A stretch of 64,000 nucleotides of DNA, taken from the NCBI RefSeq assembly GCF_001908185.1, contig NZ_LGHM01000041.1:1-64000 (forward strand), given 5' to 3'. Below are positions 1-8,448 of this stretch, piece after piece. The stretch comes from Bradyrhizobium sp. AS23.2. Its GTDB lineage: Bacteria; Pseudomonadota; Alphaproteobacteria; Rhizobiales; Xanthobacteraceae. The notes under the pieces are model-generated. The model saw only the letters and a program-made list of their open reading frames with translations, was not told the origin of the DNA and searched no databases. How positions within the stretch are numbered: position 1 is the stretch's first letter; each line of letters starts with the position of its first letter. The position numbers and the translations under genes were made by a program.

Positions 1-35
1 CGGTTCTCGCGGCGATGCGAAGCATCGTCCGCTAC

Positions 36-136
36 GCCCGCTTCGGCGGGCTCCTCACCATGAGGGTTTGATATCTCGCCGCGAAACGCGACCTCATCCT
101 GAGGGCCCGCCGTAGGCGGGCGTCTCGAAGGATGGC
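36..136. repeat. palindromic intergenic repeat
   Basis: Two GC-rich blocks face each other here: a cgcccgcttcggcggg block followed by a ctcaccatgagg tail, and a cctcatcctgagg block followed by cccgccgtaggcgggcg. This is the layout of the short palindromic repeats scattered between Bradyrhizobium genes. Nothing in bases 1-190 looks coding. Confidence 0.55.
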
Positions 137-190
137 CGCACGTGAGCTTCCCGCCACGTTCATATGCGATAGCCGTCGGGGGCGGGGGTG

Positions 191-1159
191 TCAGATCCGG
201 TCATTCTCCGGTGCGATCCCAAGGCGCCGGACGATCTCGGCGCCCACGGCGCGGGCTTCGAGCCTTGAGCCGATGCGGGGGCTGCGAAACCTCTGTCCGG
301 AGTGCGTTCGGATCACGACGATACAGTGCTCGTCCTCGGACCGGCCGCGGCGCTCGACCATGATCGTCTTCACGTCGCGCCCCTCGATATAGTCCGTGCA
401 CGGCTTGCCGTCGCCCCACAGGCGCTCGACGCGGATATCGCCTTGCCGGACGATCCAGAACGCGCCGGTTACGAGGTTGGCGTATTTGTGCACGGCGAAC
501 GCGGCGATCGCGCCAATCGGCAGGAGCATGATGTCGATCGGGCCCGGCGACAGGCCACGCCAGAGCTTGTAGGCGTAGGGAACGGCGCACATCGCGACGG
601 CGATCAGTGCAACGATCCGGATGTCCCTTGCGGAAAACGGCTCGAGCGGCTCGCCGAGATGCATCTCGGGATTGCTGGCATCGAGCGGATTGACCGGTGC
701 TTCGACGTTGGGAACGCCGAACTGTTCGGCGATCCGGGCCACCGTTTCGCGAACATGCGTGACATCGGAGATCGGCGGGGAGGTCAGGCGCTCCCCCGAG
801 GCCAGCGTGAAGGCCAGGTGGAAGCGGGCTTTCGCCCTCTTGCTGCCGGGAACTTGCAGTCCGGTGATGTCGTCTCTTGTGACGATCCTCGTGCGAAGCT
901 TCCCGAAAGGGCGTTGTTGCCCGATCAGGATCTCGTTTGGTGTGATGATCCACACCACCGCCGGCGCCAGCATGATGCCGCCGACGAACGCTGCTCCCAG
1001 CAGGAGCGCGACCACGGATATGATCACCTCCAGGGTGTCGTGCGTGAACAGGCCGGGCGTAAAGCAGAGTGCGACGGCGGCCGCAAAGCCGGACATGACC
1101 AGCCGCTGCGCGATCGAGGAGCCTTCACGAAGGCGAATGTCGTTGGTCGCGTCGTCCAT
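191..1159 (-). CDS. membrane protein of unknown function, possible PH-like domain
   Basis: I do not recognise this gene. The ATG at 1159 gives 322 residues; an upstream in-frame TTG at 1231 would add 24. The protein has two hydrophobic hairpins: residues about 21-68 (SGFAAAVALCF..., then VVALLLGAAFVGG) and about 180-230 (IRIVALIAVAMCA, then MLLPIGAIAAFAVHKYA). Each is followed by a beta-rich soluble stretch. The segment after the first pair resembles bacterial PH-like domains, and the second half seems to repeat this plan, as in a duplicated membrane/PH unit. No catalytic motif is visible. It lies downstream of, and on the same strand as, the thioredoxin-like gene, with about 100 bp between them, so co-transcription is possible but not shown. 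Confidence 0.7.
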   Translation of the reverse strand: MDDATNDIRLREGSSIAQRLVMSGFAAAVALCFTPGLFTHDTLEVIISVVALLLGAAFVGGIMLAPAVVWIITPNEILIGQQRPFGKLRTRIVTRDDITGLQVPGSKRAKARFHLAFTLASGERLTSPPISDVTHVRETVARIAEQFGVPNVEAPVNPLDASNPEMHLGEPLEPFSARDIRIVALIAVAMCAVPYAYKLWRGLSPGPIDIMLLPIGAIAAFAVHKYANLVTGAFWIVRQGDIRVERLWGDGKPCTDYIEGRDVKTIMVERRGRSEDEHCIVVIRTHSGQRFRSPRIGSRLEARAVGAEIVRRLGIAPENDRI

Positions 1160-1262
1160 TGCGGGCGGCTGATTTCGTCGCCCGCGAAACTCCACGGACG
1201 GGTCCGTGGAGTCAAGCCGCAACGGCGACAAGTGAAACCAGCCGCGCGATCTCCGTGCGGGA

Positions 1263-1826
1263 TCAGCTGTTGGCGCTCAGCAGCCGGCCGACGGTGCGGT
1301 CGATCTCGTCGTAGCGGCCTTCGCCCTCGTGCTGGAAGACGATCTTGCCGTTCTGGTCGATGATGTACTGCGCCGGCCAATACTGGTTCCGATACGCATT
1401 CCAGGTCCTGGAATCGTTGTCTTGCGCCACCGGGTAGGTGATGCCATGGCGCTTCAGCGCGGCCTGCAGATTGGAGGCCGAGCGCTCAAACGGAAATTCC
1501 GGCGTGTGCACGCCGACCACGACGAGCCCCTTGTCCTTGTACTTGGCATAGAGGTCGGTGACGTGCGGCAGCGTGTTGACGCAGTTGACGCAGCCATAGG
1601 TCCAGAAGTCGACCAGCACGACCTTGCCCCGCAGGTCCGCGATGCTCAGCGGCTTGGAGTTGAACCAGTTGCTGATGCCGGCGAAGTCGGGCGCGGTCTG
1701 CTGGCTTGCGGCGGCGGTGACAACAGGCACGGCGCGTGCGGCCTCGTCGCAGATGCCGGGGATGACGGCGCCGGTCACGGCGATGCCGATCAGCGCGGCG
1801 GAGACAGTGAGCAGTTTGAAAGTCAT
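1263..1826 (-). CDS. thioredoxin-like (TlpA/DipZ-type) redoxin
   Basis: This is a 187-residue exported thiol-disulfide protein. An N-terminal signal or anchor (residues about 1-25, LLTVSAALIGIAVTGAV) is followed by a redoxin fold. The active site is WTYGCVNCVNTLPH, a CVNC variant of the CxxC motif typical of the soluble domain of DipZ-like proteins, and WPAQYIID supplies the cis-Pro region. The protein probably works in the periplasm, reduced by or reducing the CcdA-like protein encoded just upstream (1858-2556, same strand, 31 bp gap). The pair is therefore likely an operon for thiol redox or cytochrome c maturation. The exact substrate cannot be read from sequence. Confidence 0.88.
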   Translation of the reverse strand: MTFKLLTVSAALIGIAVTGAVIPGICDEAARAVPVVTAAASQQTAPDFAGISNWFNSKPLSIADLRGKVVLVDFWTYGCVNCVNTLPHVTDLYAKYKDKGLVVVGVHTPEFPFERSASNLQAALKRHGITYPVAQDNDSRTWNAYRNQYWPAQYIIDQNGKIVFQHEGEGRYDEIDRTVGRLLSANS

Positions 1827-1857
1827 GGAAGCGTCCTCCGGTGAAGATGAGGGATGG

Positions 1858-2556
1858 TCACAGGCCGATCTGGCCGGTGGGATAGAATCCGGTGAGCCAC
1901 GCCACGATCAGCGTGTCGTATTGGAAGTAGGCGGCAACCGCGAACGCGATCACGACGACGCCAAAGCCCTGCTGCAGGCGCGGCGAGATGCGCGCGAGGC
2001 TGCGCACGCGCGTGGTCGCGGCCTGCCCGCCATAGGCGATCGCCAGCATCGGGATGGCTGCGCCGATGGCGTAGGCGACCAGCAGCGTGCCGGCCCAGGC
2101 GAGATTCTTCGAGGTCGCAACCAGGGTCAGGATCGAGCCGAGCACCGGGCCCGCGCAGGGCGTCCAGACCAGGCCCAGCGTGGTGCCGAGCACGAGACCG
2201 CCGAGCGCGCCCTCGCGCTGCGCGCCACTTGCTGCGCCGAGATCGAACCAGCCGTTGAGGCGGATCGACAGCCACTCGAACGGTGCCGGCCACAGCATCA
2301 ACAGGCCGAAGCCGAGCAGCAGGATCGAAGCCGCCGAGCGCAGCACGTTCGGATCGAAATCGAACAGCCGCGTGACGGCACCGAGCAGAAGCGCGGCCGC
2401 CGAGAACGAGATGACGAAGCCGAGCGCGATCATCGCCGGGCGCAGATTTCCGGCGCGCCCGATCGACGCGCCGAGCAGGATCGGCAGCATCGGCAGTGTG
2501 CAGGGCGCGGCGATGGTGAGGACGCCGGCAAGGCCGGCAAAGATCAGGTCGAGCAT
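1858..2556 (-). CDS. ccdA: CcdA-family cytochrome c biogenesis/thiol transport protein
   Basis: The 232-residue integral membrane protein has about six hydrophobic segments and the CcdA/DsbD-beta signature. The early segment GVLTIAAPCTLPMLP and the later LVWTPCAGPVLGSI carry the paired APC..P and TPC..P cysteines that shuttle electrons across the membrane. The family passes reducing power from cytoplasmic thioredoxin to periplasmic thiol proteins, here most likely the CVNC protein encoded next. The ATG at 2556 is the only reasonable start. Upstream lies a roughly 430 bp gap with a repeat, a terminator-like hairpin and a candidate small RNA. Confidence 0.9.
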   Translation of the reverse strand: MLDLIFAGLAGVLTIAAPCTLPMLPILLGASIGRAGNLRPAMIALGFVISFSAAALLLGAVTRLFDFDPNVLRSAASILLLGFGLLMLWPAPFEWLSIRLNGWFDLGAASGAQREGALGGLVLGTTLGLVWTPCAGPVLGSILTLVATSKNLAWAGTLLVAYAIGAAIPMLAIAYGGQAATTRVRSLARISPRLQQGFGVVVIAFAVAAYFQYDTLIVAWLTGFYPTGQIGL

Positions 2557-2706
2557 GGGGCACTCGTGATGGAGGTCACGAGGTTGTTTCGAGCCGGATG
2601 CACCGGACGTTACGCAGCGTCACACGTTTGTGACGGAGCGGCTGTTTCGCCGGAAGTAGCGAGTGACATTGCGTGGGAGCAGCTGCTGACCGCGCGGATG
2701 GTGCCG

Positions 2707-2744
2707 CTCCCTCCCCCCTTGCGGGGGAGGGCTGGGGAGAGGGG
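2707..2744. repeat. CTCCC/GGGAG palindromic repeat
   Basis: A ctccccccttgcgggggag hairpin is followed by a gctggggagagggg tail. It is the first copy of a family that recurs near 14.0, 16.2, 17.3, 32.4, 36.4 and 49.6 kb. Confidence 0.7.
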
Positions 2745-2784
2745 TGGCCCAGGAAATGGTCAGTGATGGAAATAGGCCTGACCC

Positions 2785-2888
2785 CAAACACAAAACGACC
2801 CGGAGGGGGGCATCCCGTCCGGGTCGTTGGAGGTCCTTGGGAGGTTTAACGAAAACCCTATGCGAGCTTTATAGGAGGGAAGTTTTTC
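2785..2888 (-). ncRNA. candidate small RNA with three CCTCC motifs
   Basis: No ORF convincingly fills this gap. Read on the minus strand, a motif identical to one upstream of the ECF sigma gene (2912-2925) is followed after about 25 nt by a 100 nt stretch. That stretch carries three CCTCC (anti-Shine-Dalgarno-like) blocks (near 2873-2878, 2839-2845 and 2829-2834) and ends in a strong hairpin with a T-rich tail. Promoter, short body and terminator together are the layout of a small RNA. CCUCC-bearing stress sRNAs are known in alphaproteobacteria. The assignment is inference; no transcript data are available. Confidence 0.45.
2794..2828 (-). terminator. rho-independent-like terminator
   Basis: A perfect 11-bp inverted repeat (AACGACCCGGA at 2794-2804, TCCGGGTCGTT at 2818-2828) with a 13-nt loop is followed on the minus strand by TTTTGTGTTT. 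It would end the candidate small RNA, and also any read-through from the sigma gene. Confidence 0.65.
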
Positions 2889-2911
2889 CGCCTGATGTTG
2901 TGCTTTGTTTC

Positions 2912-2925
2912 AATTGTTTCGTCGG
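2912..2925 (-). promoter_or_regulatory. candidate ECF sigma-dependent promoter element (copy 1)
   Basis: On the minus strand this reads CCGACGAAACAATT, identical over 14 bp and in the same orientation as the copy at 3718-3731 upstream of the sigma gene. A GCAC block follows 8-9 nt downstream in both copies. A GAAAC-type core is compatible with an ECF -35 element. Confidence 0.45.
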
Positions 2926-2990
2926 CGGTAACACTTCCGTGTCCGGGAAAGGGCCAAGAAGTAAGTCCTATCCCATTGAAATCCTGAGCT

Positions 2991-3602
2991 TTAGGCGGCG
3001 AAGCGATCGACGCCAGCACCTCTAAGCAGATCGGCCAGCTGCTTGCGGGCATAGAACATCCGCGTCTTCACCGTGCTCTGGGGGATGCCGATGATCTGCC
3101 CGACCTCCTCCACCGACTTCTCATGGTAGTAGACGAGGTTGATGATCTCGCGATGCGCGGGTGACAGCTTGGCGACGCAGGCGCGCAGGATCGCGCTGGT
3201 GTCGTTGCGGTCGAGCGAGCTCTCCGGCGTATCGGAATCGTCGGGAATCTGGCGCACGTCCTCCTGGTCGATGTCCTCGAAGCGGCGCTGGCGCATCGCG
3301 GTCAGCGCCTTGAAGCGGGCGATCGAGAGCAGCCAGGTCGAGACCTGCGAACGGCCCTGGAATTGGCCGGCGGTCCGCCACACGTCGAGGAACACCTGAC
3401 TGACGAGGTCTTCCGCCGTGGTGCCGTCGCGCACGATGCGCAGGATGAATCGGTAAACCCGCACATTGTGCCGGCAATAGAGGATGTGCATGGCCGTCCG
3501 GTTGCCGTCGGCAATGCTTTCCAGAAGCATGTCGTCCGAAGTCGCCTGAGCGGCAATGATGCCCTGGCTGGCCTGGGCGTTGATGGCGATGACGTTCGGC
3601 AT
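2991..3602 (-). CDS. ECF-type RNA polymerase sigma-70 factor
   Basis: The product is 203 residues from the ATG at 3602, which has gggag about 9 nt upstream; the longer in-frame start at 3686 is less likely. The region 2 segment runs through YRFILRIVRDGTTAEDLVSQVFLDVWR with the usual W-rich core. The region 4 segment is LSPAHREIINLVYYHEKSVEEVGQIIGIPQSTVKTRM, a helix-turn-helix for the -35 element. No anti-sigma gene is adjacent on either side. The same 14-bp motif precedes this gene and the candidate small RNA downstream, which suggests autoregulation plus control of the RNA. The subgroup cannot be named with certainty. Confidence 0.88.
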   Translation of the reverse strand: MPNVIAINAQASQGIIAAQATSDDMLLESIADGNRTAMHILYCRHNVRVYRFILRIVRDGTTAEDLVSQVFLDVWRTAGQFQGRSQVSTWLLSIARFKALTAMRQRRFEDIDQEDVRQIPDDSDTPESSLDRNDTSAILRACVAKLSPAHREIINLVYYHEKSVEEVGQIIGIPQSTVKTRMFYARKQLADLLRGAGVDRFAA

Positions 3603-3717
3603 TGACTTGCTCCCCGTAGCGCCGCAACCGAGCGGCGTTTCCTTGGACCAAAGTGTTAATGAGCCAACGTTTCGGGACGTCTGCACGAAAAGCGGAAAAT
3701 GGTTTCGTGCGCTGCTG

Positions 3718-3731
3718 AATTGTTTCGTCGG
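3718..3731 (-). promoter_or_regulatory. candidate autoregulatory promoter element (copy 2)
   Basis: This is the second copy of CCGACGAAACAATT, about 116 bp upstream of the sigma gene start. It also forms one arm of a perfect 10-bp inverted repeat: tgtttcgtcg at 3721-3730 and cgacgaaaca at 3740-3749, with a 9-nt spacer. The site may bind a dimeric regulator or hold two opposed promoters. Confidence 0.45.
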
Positions 3732-3808
3732 ACAAGTTGCGACGAAACATTCGGAGCAAAAAATCGTGGAATTTCAATGTGCGGACAATACGGTACTGGC
3801 GACTTGGA

Positions 3809-4624
3809 CTAGACGGAACGAATTTCGGGCTGCCGCGTTCGGTCGCGCCACACACTCCACTGTTGCCGCGCGACTGTTGCCGCGCGCCTACGCCTTCTCG
3901 CGGCCGGCGAGAACAGATAGCCGCCGCCGCGGATGGTGCGGATCACGGCGGGCTTGGCCGGGTCGGGCTCGATCTTGCGGCGGATGCGCATGATGCGGAG
4001 GTCGACGGCGCGGTCGAAGGCTTCGGCGTCGCGCGCATTGGCCAGTTCGAGCAGGCGCTCGCGCGACAGCACGCGCTTCGGATTGGCCGCAAACACCTTC
4101 AGCAACCCGAACTCGGACGCGGTCAGCGGATGCTCGTTGCCCTCGTCGTCGCGCAGCGCCTGCGCTTCGAGATCGAGCCATTTGGTGCCGAAGCGGACAA
4201 GCTGATCCTTGTCGGATTTCGCAGCCGCAGCTTCCGGCGCGGTGGCCCTGGCCGGCGCACTTCGCCGCAGCACCGAGCGGATGCGCGCCATCAGCTCGCG
4301 CAGCTCACAGGGTTTTGCGACGTAATCGTCGGCGCCGAGCTCGAGTCCGACGACGCGATCGATCGGACTAGCGGTCGCCGTCAGCATGATCACCGGCACG
4401 TTGATGCGGCTCTTGAGGTCGCGGATGATCGAGAGCCCGTCTTCCTCGGGCATGTTGAGGTCGAGCACGACGAGATCGGGCATGCTGCCCCGGATCGCGG
4501 CGCGCAAGGACTTGCCGCCGTCGCACAGCGTCACGGTGAAGCCGTGCATCTTGAGGTAATCGCCGACCATCTCCCTCGCAGGAGCCTCATCGTCGACAAT
4601 CATGATGTGCTGGCTTTGGGTCAT
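3809..4624 (-). CDS. OmpR-family response regulator
   Basis: This 271-residue protein has an N-terminal receiver domain (IMIVDDEAPAREM acidic pocket, phospho-acceptor Asp in LVVLDLNMPEEDG, Thr in VIMLTATAS, Lys in DDYVAKP) and a C-terminal winged helix (LTASEFGLLKVFAANPKRVLSRERLLELA, ending IRTIRGGGYLF). The tail after YLF is unusually Arg-rich. It is the last gene of a minus-strand operon with two kinases and a TRAP-type binding protein, 24 bp after the preceding gene, so it is the likely transcriptional output of that system. Confidence 0.92.
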   Translation of the reverse strand: MTQSQHIMIVDDEAPAREMVGDYLKMHGFTVTLCDGGKSLRAAIRGSMPDLVVLDLNMPEEDGLSIIRDLKSRINVPVIMLTATASPIDRVVGLELGADDYVAKPCELRELMARIRSVLRRSAPARATAPEAAAAKSDKDQLVRFGTKWLDLEAQALRDDEGNEHPLTASEFGLLKVFAANPKRVLSRERLLELANARDAEAFDRAVDLRIMRIRRKIEPDPAKPAVIRTIRGGGYLFSPAARRRRRAATVARQQWSVWRDRTRQPEIRSV

Positions 4625-4648
4625 ATCACTCAGATCTCTGCACTGGGA

Positions 4649-6394
4649 TCATGGCAGGTCGGTCGCGGGCAGCGTGATGGTGAAGGTCGATCCCTTGCCG
4701 GGGCCGTCGCTCTCGGCAGTGATCTCGCCTCCATGCATGTCGATAATACGCTTGACGATGGAAAGCCCAAGCCCCGTCGAGCTCTCGCCGGCGGTCGGCT
4801 TGGCCGAGAGCCGCTGGAACCGGCCGAACAGGCGGCCGATATCTTCCGGCGACAGGCCGGCGCCCTCGTCGCTGACACGGACGATGGTGTCGTTGCTCTC
4901 ATGCGTGACGGCAACGCCGATCTTGCCGCCGATCGGGCTGTATTTGATGGCGTTGCTGATGAGATTGTCGATCGCTTCCCGGATGCGGTCGGTGTCGCAC
5001 ATGGTGACGATGTTGGGCGGCGCGGTGACGCTGATCGCCTGCTGCTTGTTGACGGCGAGCGGCTGGTTGGCCTCGGCGACCTCTTTCGCCAGGGCCGCGA
5101 CGTCGACAGGCTCGCGGCGGATGGTGATGTCGAAGGCGTCGGCCATCGCGTCCGAGATCAGATGGTCGACCATCGTGGTCAGGCGCTTGGTGGCGTCGCG
5201 GATGTGGTCGACCTGGGAGACCACGCCGCTCGACGACGCGCCGGTCGAGATCAGCTCCTTCAGCATCTCGGTGCGGCCGAGGATGACGCCGAGCGGGTTC
5301 TTCAGGTCGTGCGCGACGGTGCCCAGGATCTCGTTCTTGAAGCCGTTGGCGCGCTGCAGCCGCAGCCATTGCGCGGAGAGGCGGCGGTTGGCCTGCATCA
5401 AGGCGCGGGTGCGCTGGGCGACGCGGTCCTCGAGCTGGGTGTTGGCGTCCTGGAGCTGCTGATAGAGGATCACGTTGTCGAACGCGATCGAGAGCCGGCT
5501 GGAGAAGATCTCGACCAGCGAGCGGTCGGTTTCCGACAGCTCGCGCTCGGCCTGGAGCAGCACCACGACCTCGCGACCGCTGCCGGTGCGCAGATAGATC
5601 ACGCTGCGATGGTCGGCGAATTCGTTCTTGCGGCGCTGGAAGGCGGCTTCGACCAGCTCGCGCAGATCCGGATCGAGCGCCCGTGACGAGGTCGTGCCGA
5701 TGAAGCGGCTGTAGCAGCCGCTGCAGGCGAGCACCGAGAGTTCAGGGTCTACGCCGCCATTGTCGCGTAAAACCAGTATACCGGCGCAATCGACATTGAG
5801 CAGCGAGGCGAGCTGGGTCAGCACACCCTCGGCGAGCCGCTGCATCGACTTGAAGTCGTACAGCGTCGAGGCCGCATCGATGATGATCTCGAGCCCGCGG
5901 CGGGTCTGCACCATGCGCTCGAGCTGCTGATGGGAGCGCAGCGCCGCGGTCAGCGAGGTAAACAGCTTGTCGGCGGTGAGCTCGGTCTTGGCCTTGTAGT
6001 CGTTGATGTCGTACTGCACGATCACGCGCCGCTCGGGCGCCTGGCCCGGCTGGCCGGTGCGCAGGATAATGCGCACGGTCTCGTTCTTGATCTCGTTGCG
6101 GATGAACTCGACCAGCTCGAGCCCGGCGACGTCGGTCTCCATGATGACGTCGAGCAGCACGGCGGCGATGTCGCTGTGCTCGGCCATCAGCCTGCGACCT
6201 TCTGCCGCGGAATAGGCCGAGAGGATCTCCAGGCTCTGGCCGTTGAGACTGTAGTCGGACAGCGCAAAGCGCGTGCCGTCATGCACGGCCGGATCGTCGT
6301 CGATAACGGCGATCTTCCATTTCCGGGCGTTGGTATCCTCCGACGCGGCGCCGGTGTCGTCGATCAGGTGGAGGACATCGTCCTGTTCGGCCAT
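4649..6394 (-). CDS. receiver/DUF3369/histidine kinase hybrid
   Basis: The 581-residue soluble sensor kinase has an N-terminal receiver (about 27-150: IAVIDDDPAVHDG, Asp in AAVLLDVIMETD, Lys in DYKAKTE). A GAF-like DUF3369 domain follows (about 170-330: RGLEIIIDAASTLYDF...SIAFDNVILYQQL), then a coiled-coil linker. The kinase core has the H-box VAHDLKNPLGVILGR, the N-box NLISNAIKYSP and the G-box STGLGLSIVKRII. It has no membrane segment. It overlaps the upstream kinase gene by 31 bp. The internal receiver suggests that it takes phosphate from the membrane kinase and passes it to the OmpR regulator. Confidence 0.92.
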   Translation of the reverse strand: MAEQDDVLHLIDDTGAASEDTNARKWKIAVIDDDPAVHDGTRFALSDYSLNGQSLEILSAYSAAEGRRLMAEHSDIAAVLLDVIMETDVAGLELVEFIRNEIKNETVRIILRTGQPGQAPERRVIVQYDINDYKAKTELTADKLFTSLTAALRSHQQLERMVQTRRGLEIIIDAASTLYDFKSMQRLAEGVLTQLASLLNVDCAGILVLRDNGGVDPELSVLACSGCYSRFIGTTSSRALDPDLRELVEAAFQRRKNEFADHRSVIYLRTGSGREVVVLLQAERELSETDRSLVEIFSSRLSIAFDNVILYQQLQDANTQLEDRVAQRTRALMQANRRLSAQWLRLQRANGFKNEILGTVAHDLKNPLGVILGRTEMLKELISTGASSSGVVSQVDHIRDATKRLTTMVDHLISDAMADAFDITIRREPVDVAALAKEVAEANQPLAVNKQQAISVTAPPNIVTMCDTDRIREAIDNLISNAIKYSPIGGKIGVAVTHESNDTIVRVSDEGAGLSPEDIGRLFGRFQRLSAKPTAGESSTGLGLSIVKRIIDMHGGEITAESDGPGKGSTFTITLPATDLP

Positions 6395-8442
6395 TGAGAA
6401 GTCCCGTCAGTCTCTGTGCTTTGCGCGCCGCCCTTGGCGATCCGGGGCATGATAATGCGAAATGTGGTGCCTTGTCCCAGCTTGGATTCCAGCATCATCC
6501 GCCCGCCGAGCTGCTGGGTCACCAGATTATAGACGATATGGAGGCCGAGACCGGTGCCGCCTTCGTTGCGCCGCGTGGTAAAGAAAGGGTCAAAGGCCTG
6601 GCGCTGCACGTCGGGGGTCATGCCTGCCCCATCATCGGTGAAGATGATCTCGATGTCGTCGGTCCCGCGCGGCCGCGCCGAGATCGTGATCGTGCCCGCG
6701 CGCCCGTCGGCGAAGGCGTGGTTGGCGGCGTTGAGGAAGAGGTTGGTCAGGATCTGGCCGTAGGAGCCGGGATAGCCGTCGAGCAGGAGCCCCTCGGGCA
6801 CGTCGACTTGAAGCGTGATCGGCGATCGCTTCAGCACGGGACGCAGGCTCGCGATGATCTGGTCGGTGGCTTCGCTGAGTGAGAATTGCCGCCGCTCGGC
6901 ATGCGAGCGGTCGACCGCAACCTGCTTGAACGACTGGATCAACTCGCCGGCGCGCTGGAGATTGGCGACGAGCTGCTGCGAGGCATCGCGCGAGGACTGA
7001 ACGAACTCCTCGAGCTGCGAGCGGCGCAAGCCGCCTTCGCCCTTGAGCTGGGCCTCGAAGATCTCGGTGCGCCGGGCAAAGCTGGACGCAACGGTCAGGC
7101 TGATGCCGATCGGGTTGTTGACCTCGTGCGCGACGCCGGCGACGAGGCCGCCGAGCGCGGCGAGCCTCTCCGCATCGATCAGATTCTGCTGCGCCGTGTT
7201 GAGCTCGAGCAGCGCGCTCTCGGCCTTCTCCTTGGACGCGCGCAGCTCGTCCTCGGTCTGGCGCTTGGCGATCGCGTTCTCGCGGAATACTTCCACCGCG
7301 CGCGCCATGGCGCCGACCTCGTCGCGCGCCTTCGTGCCCTGCACCTCGCGGTCGAGGTTGCCGAGCGTGATCGCGCGCATCGCGGCCATGATCTGCTGCA
7401 GCGGCAGCCGGATCGACAGCGCGATCAGCACGCCGGCGGAGAGGATGATGCCGAGGAAGATCACGGCGATCGAGAGCACGCGCCGCGAAATATTCGCCAG
7501 CGTGCGGTCGAAAGTCTCCTGCGCCTTCTGCTCGCGCTGGCGCATCTTGGTGGAGAGATCGTCGATGGCGCCGATCGCCTCGGCCTGGCTCGCGTCGATG
7601 GTATTGCGCAGCAGTTCGGTGCGGTTCGTGAGCTGCTCGGAGAGCTTTGCGAAGCCCTCGCGCAGCGCCATGGTGCGGGCGCCCAGCCGTTGCAGCGCCA
7701 TGCGCTGGAGATCGTTGTCGGCGAGATCGATCATGACCGGAATGGTCGTCTCGATCGTCTCGGTGTTGCGGCGCGCATCGTCCGCCGCGCCCGGCGACAG
7801 CGACAGATAGTAGGAATTGGCCGCGACCAGCATCGCGGTGAAGGCCTCGCGGGATTTGCCGAGCGACGGCCAGATCAGCGCGTCGCGATGTCCGGTGGCG
7901 CCTTCGATGATGGAATAGAGGCCAGCCATGTCCTTGGCCGGGCCCTGCACCTGCTCCTCATAGGTCTTGGCGATGGTGGCCTGCACGCTGCGCAATTCGC
8001 CGAAGCCGTTGAGGAAGCGGTCGGTGGTGCGCTCGAGCTCCTCGACCGAGCCCGACAGCATCGGGTCCTTGGCGGCACGGTCGGTCAGCGTGCCCAGCAC
8101 CGCCTCGCGCAGCAGGAGGATCTCGGCGAACAGGTCCGGGCTCGGCTGGTTGATGTAGCGGTGGATAAGGTTCTGCAGCCGCCCGGTCTCGCTTTCGAGC
8201 AGCGCCAGGATCCGGTCGGACTCGCGCACCTGGCGCACGTCGTCCCAGGCAGAGCTCAGCACCTGCGTGCCGTTCCAGATGAGCGCCACCAGCACCACCA
8301 CCACGGCGGAGTTCAGCGCTGCGATCGACAGGATGCGCCAGCGGATCGGCACGGCCCGGAGCACGCCGACGAGCCGCGCGCGCAGCCGCCCGATCGGGCC
8401 GCCCTGCCGCTCTGCGTGCTCGCTGTTTCCAGGCGTCGTCAA
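6364..8442 (-). CDS. membrane sensor histidine kinase with HAMP domain
   Basis: This 692-residue kinase starts at a TTG (8442) just after the binding-protein gene. A first membrane segment (about 40-58, AALNSAVVVVLVALIW) is followed by a helical periplasmic domain of about 265 residues, a second segment (about 325-345, VIFLGIILSAGVLIALSI), HAMP, a coiled coil, and a DctB-like kinase core. Core motifs are LVAGVAHEVNNPIG (H-box), NLFLNAANHAF, TDDGAGM and GGTGLGLHIVYNLV. The periplasmic helical domain is placed to contact the TRAP-type binding protein encoded immediately upstream, a pairing known from sensor systems that use a solute-binding protein as co-receptor. Confidence 0.92.
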   Translation of the reverse strand: MTTPGNSEHAERQGGPIGRLRARLVGVLRAVPIRWRILSIAALNSAVVVVLVALIWNGTQVLSSAWDDVRQVRESDRILALLESETGRLQNLIHRYINQPSPDLFAEILLLREAVLGTLTDRAAKDPMLSGSVEELERTTDRFLNGFGELRSVQATIAKTYEEQVQGPAKDMAGLYSIIEGATGHRDALIWPSLGKSREAFTAMLVAANSYYLSLSPGAADDARRNTETIETTIPVMIDLADNDLQRMALQRLGARTMALREGFAKLSEQLTNRTELLRNTIDASQAEAIGAIDDLSTKMRQREQKAQETFDRTLANISRRVLSIAVIFLGIILSAGVLIALSIRLPLQQIMAAMRAITLGNLDREVQGTKARDEVGAMARAVEVFRENAIAKRQTEDELRASKEKAESALLELNTAQQNLIDAERLAALGGLVAGVAHEVNNPIGISLTVASSFARRTEIFEAQLKGEGGLRRSQLEEFVQSSRDASQQLVANLQRAGELIQSFKQVAVDRSHAERRQFSLSEATDQIIASLRPVLKRSPITLQVDVPEGLLLDGYPGSYGQILTNLFLNAANHAFADGRAGTITISARPRGTDDIEIIFTDDGAGMTPDVQRQAFDPFFTTRRNEGGTGLGLHIVYNLVTQQLGGRMMLESKLGQGTTFRIIMPRIAKGGAQSTETDGTSQWPNRTMSST

Positions 8443-8448
8443 CGAAAC

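Noticed and set aside
2744..3025. Plus-strand 93-residue ORF beside the sigma gene
   Set aside because: It crosses a terminator hairpin and a regulatory motif, has no family features, and is better explained by the non-coding elements on the other strand.
3737..5686. Long plus-strand ORF of 649 residues opposite the kinase genes
   Set aside because: It is an antisense shadow of high-GC coding sequence, rich in Arg/Asp/Gly/Ala with no recognisable fold, and the minus-strand genes have clear catalytic motifs.
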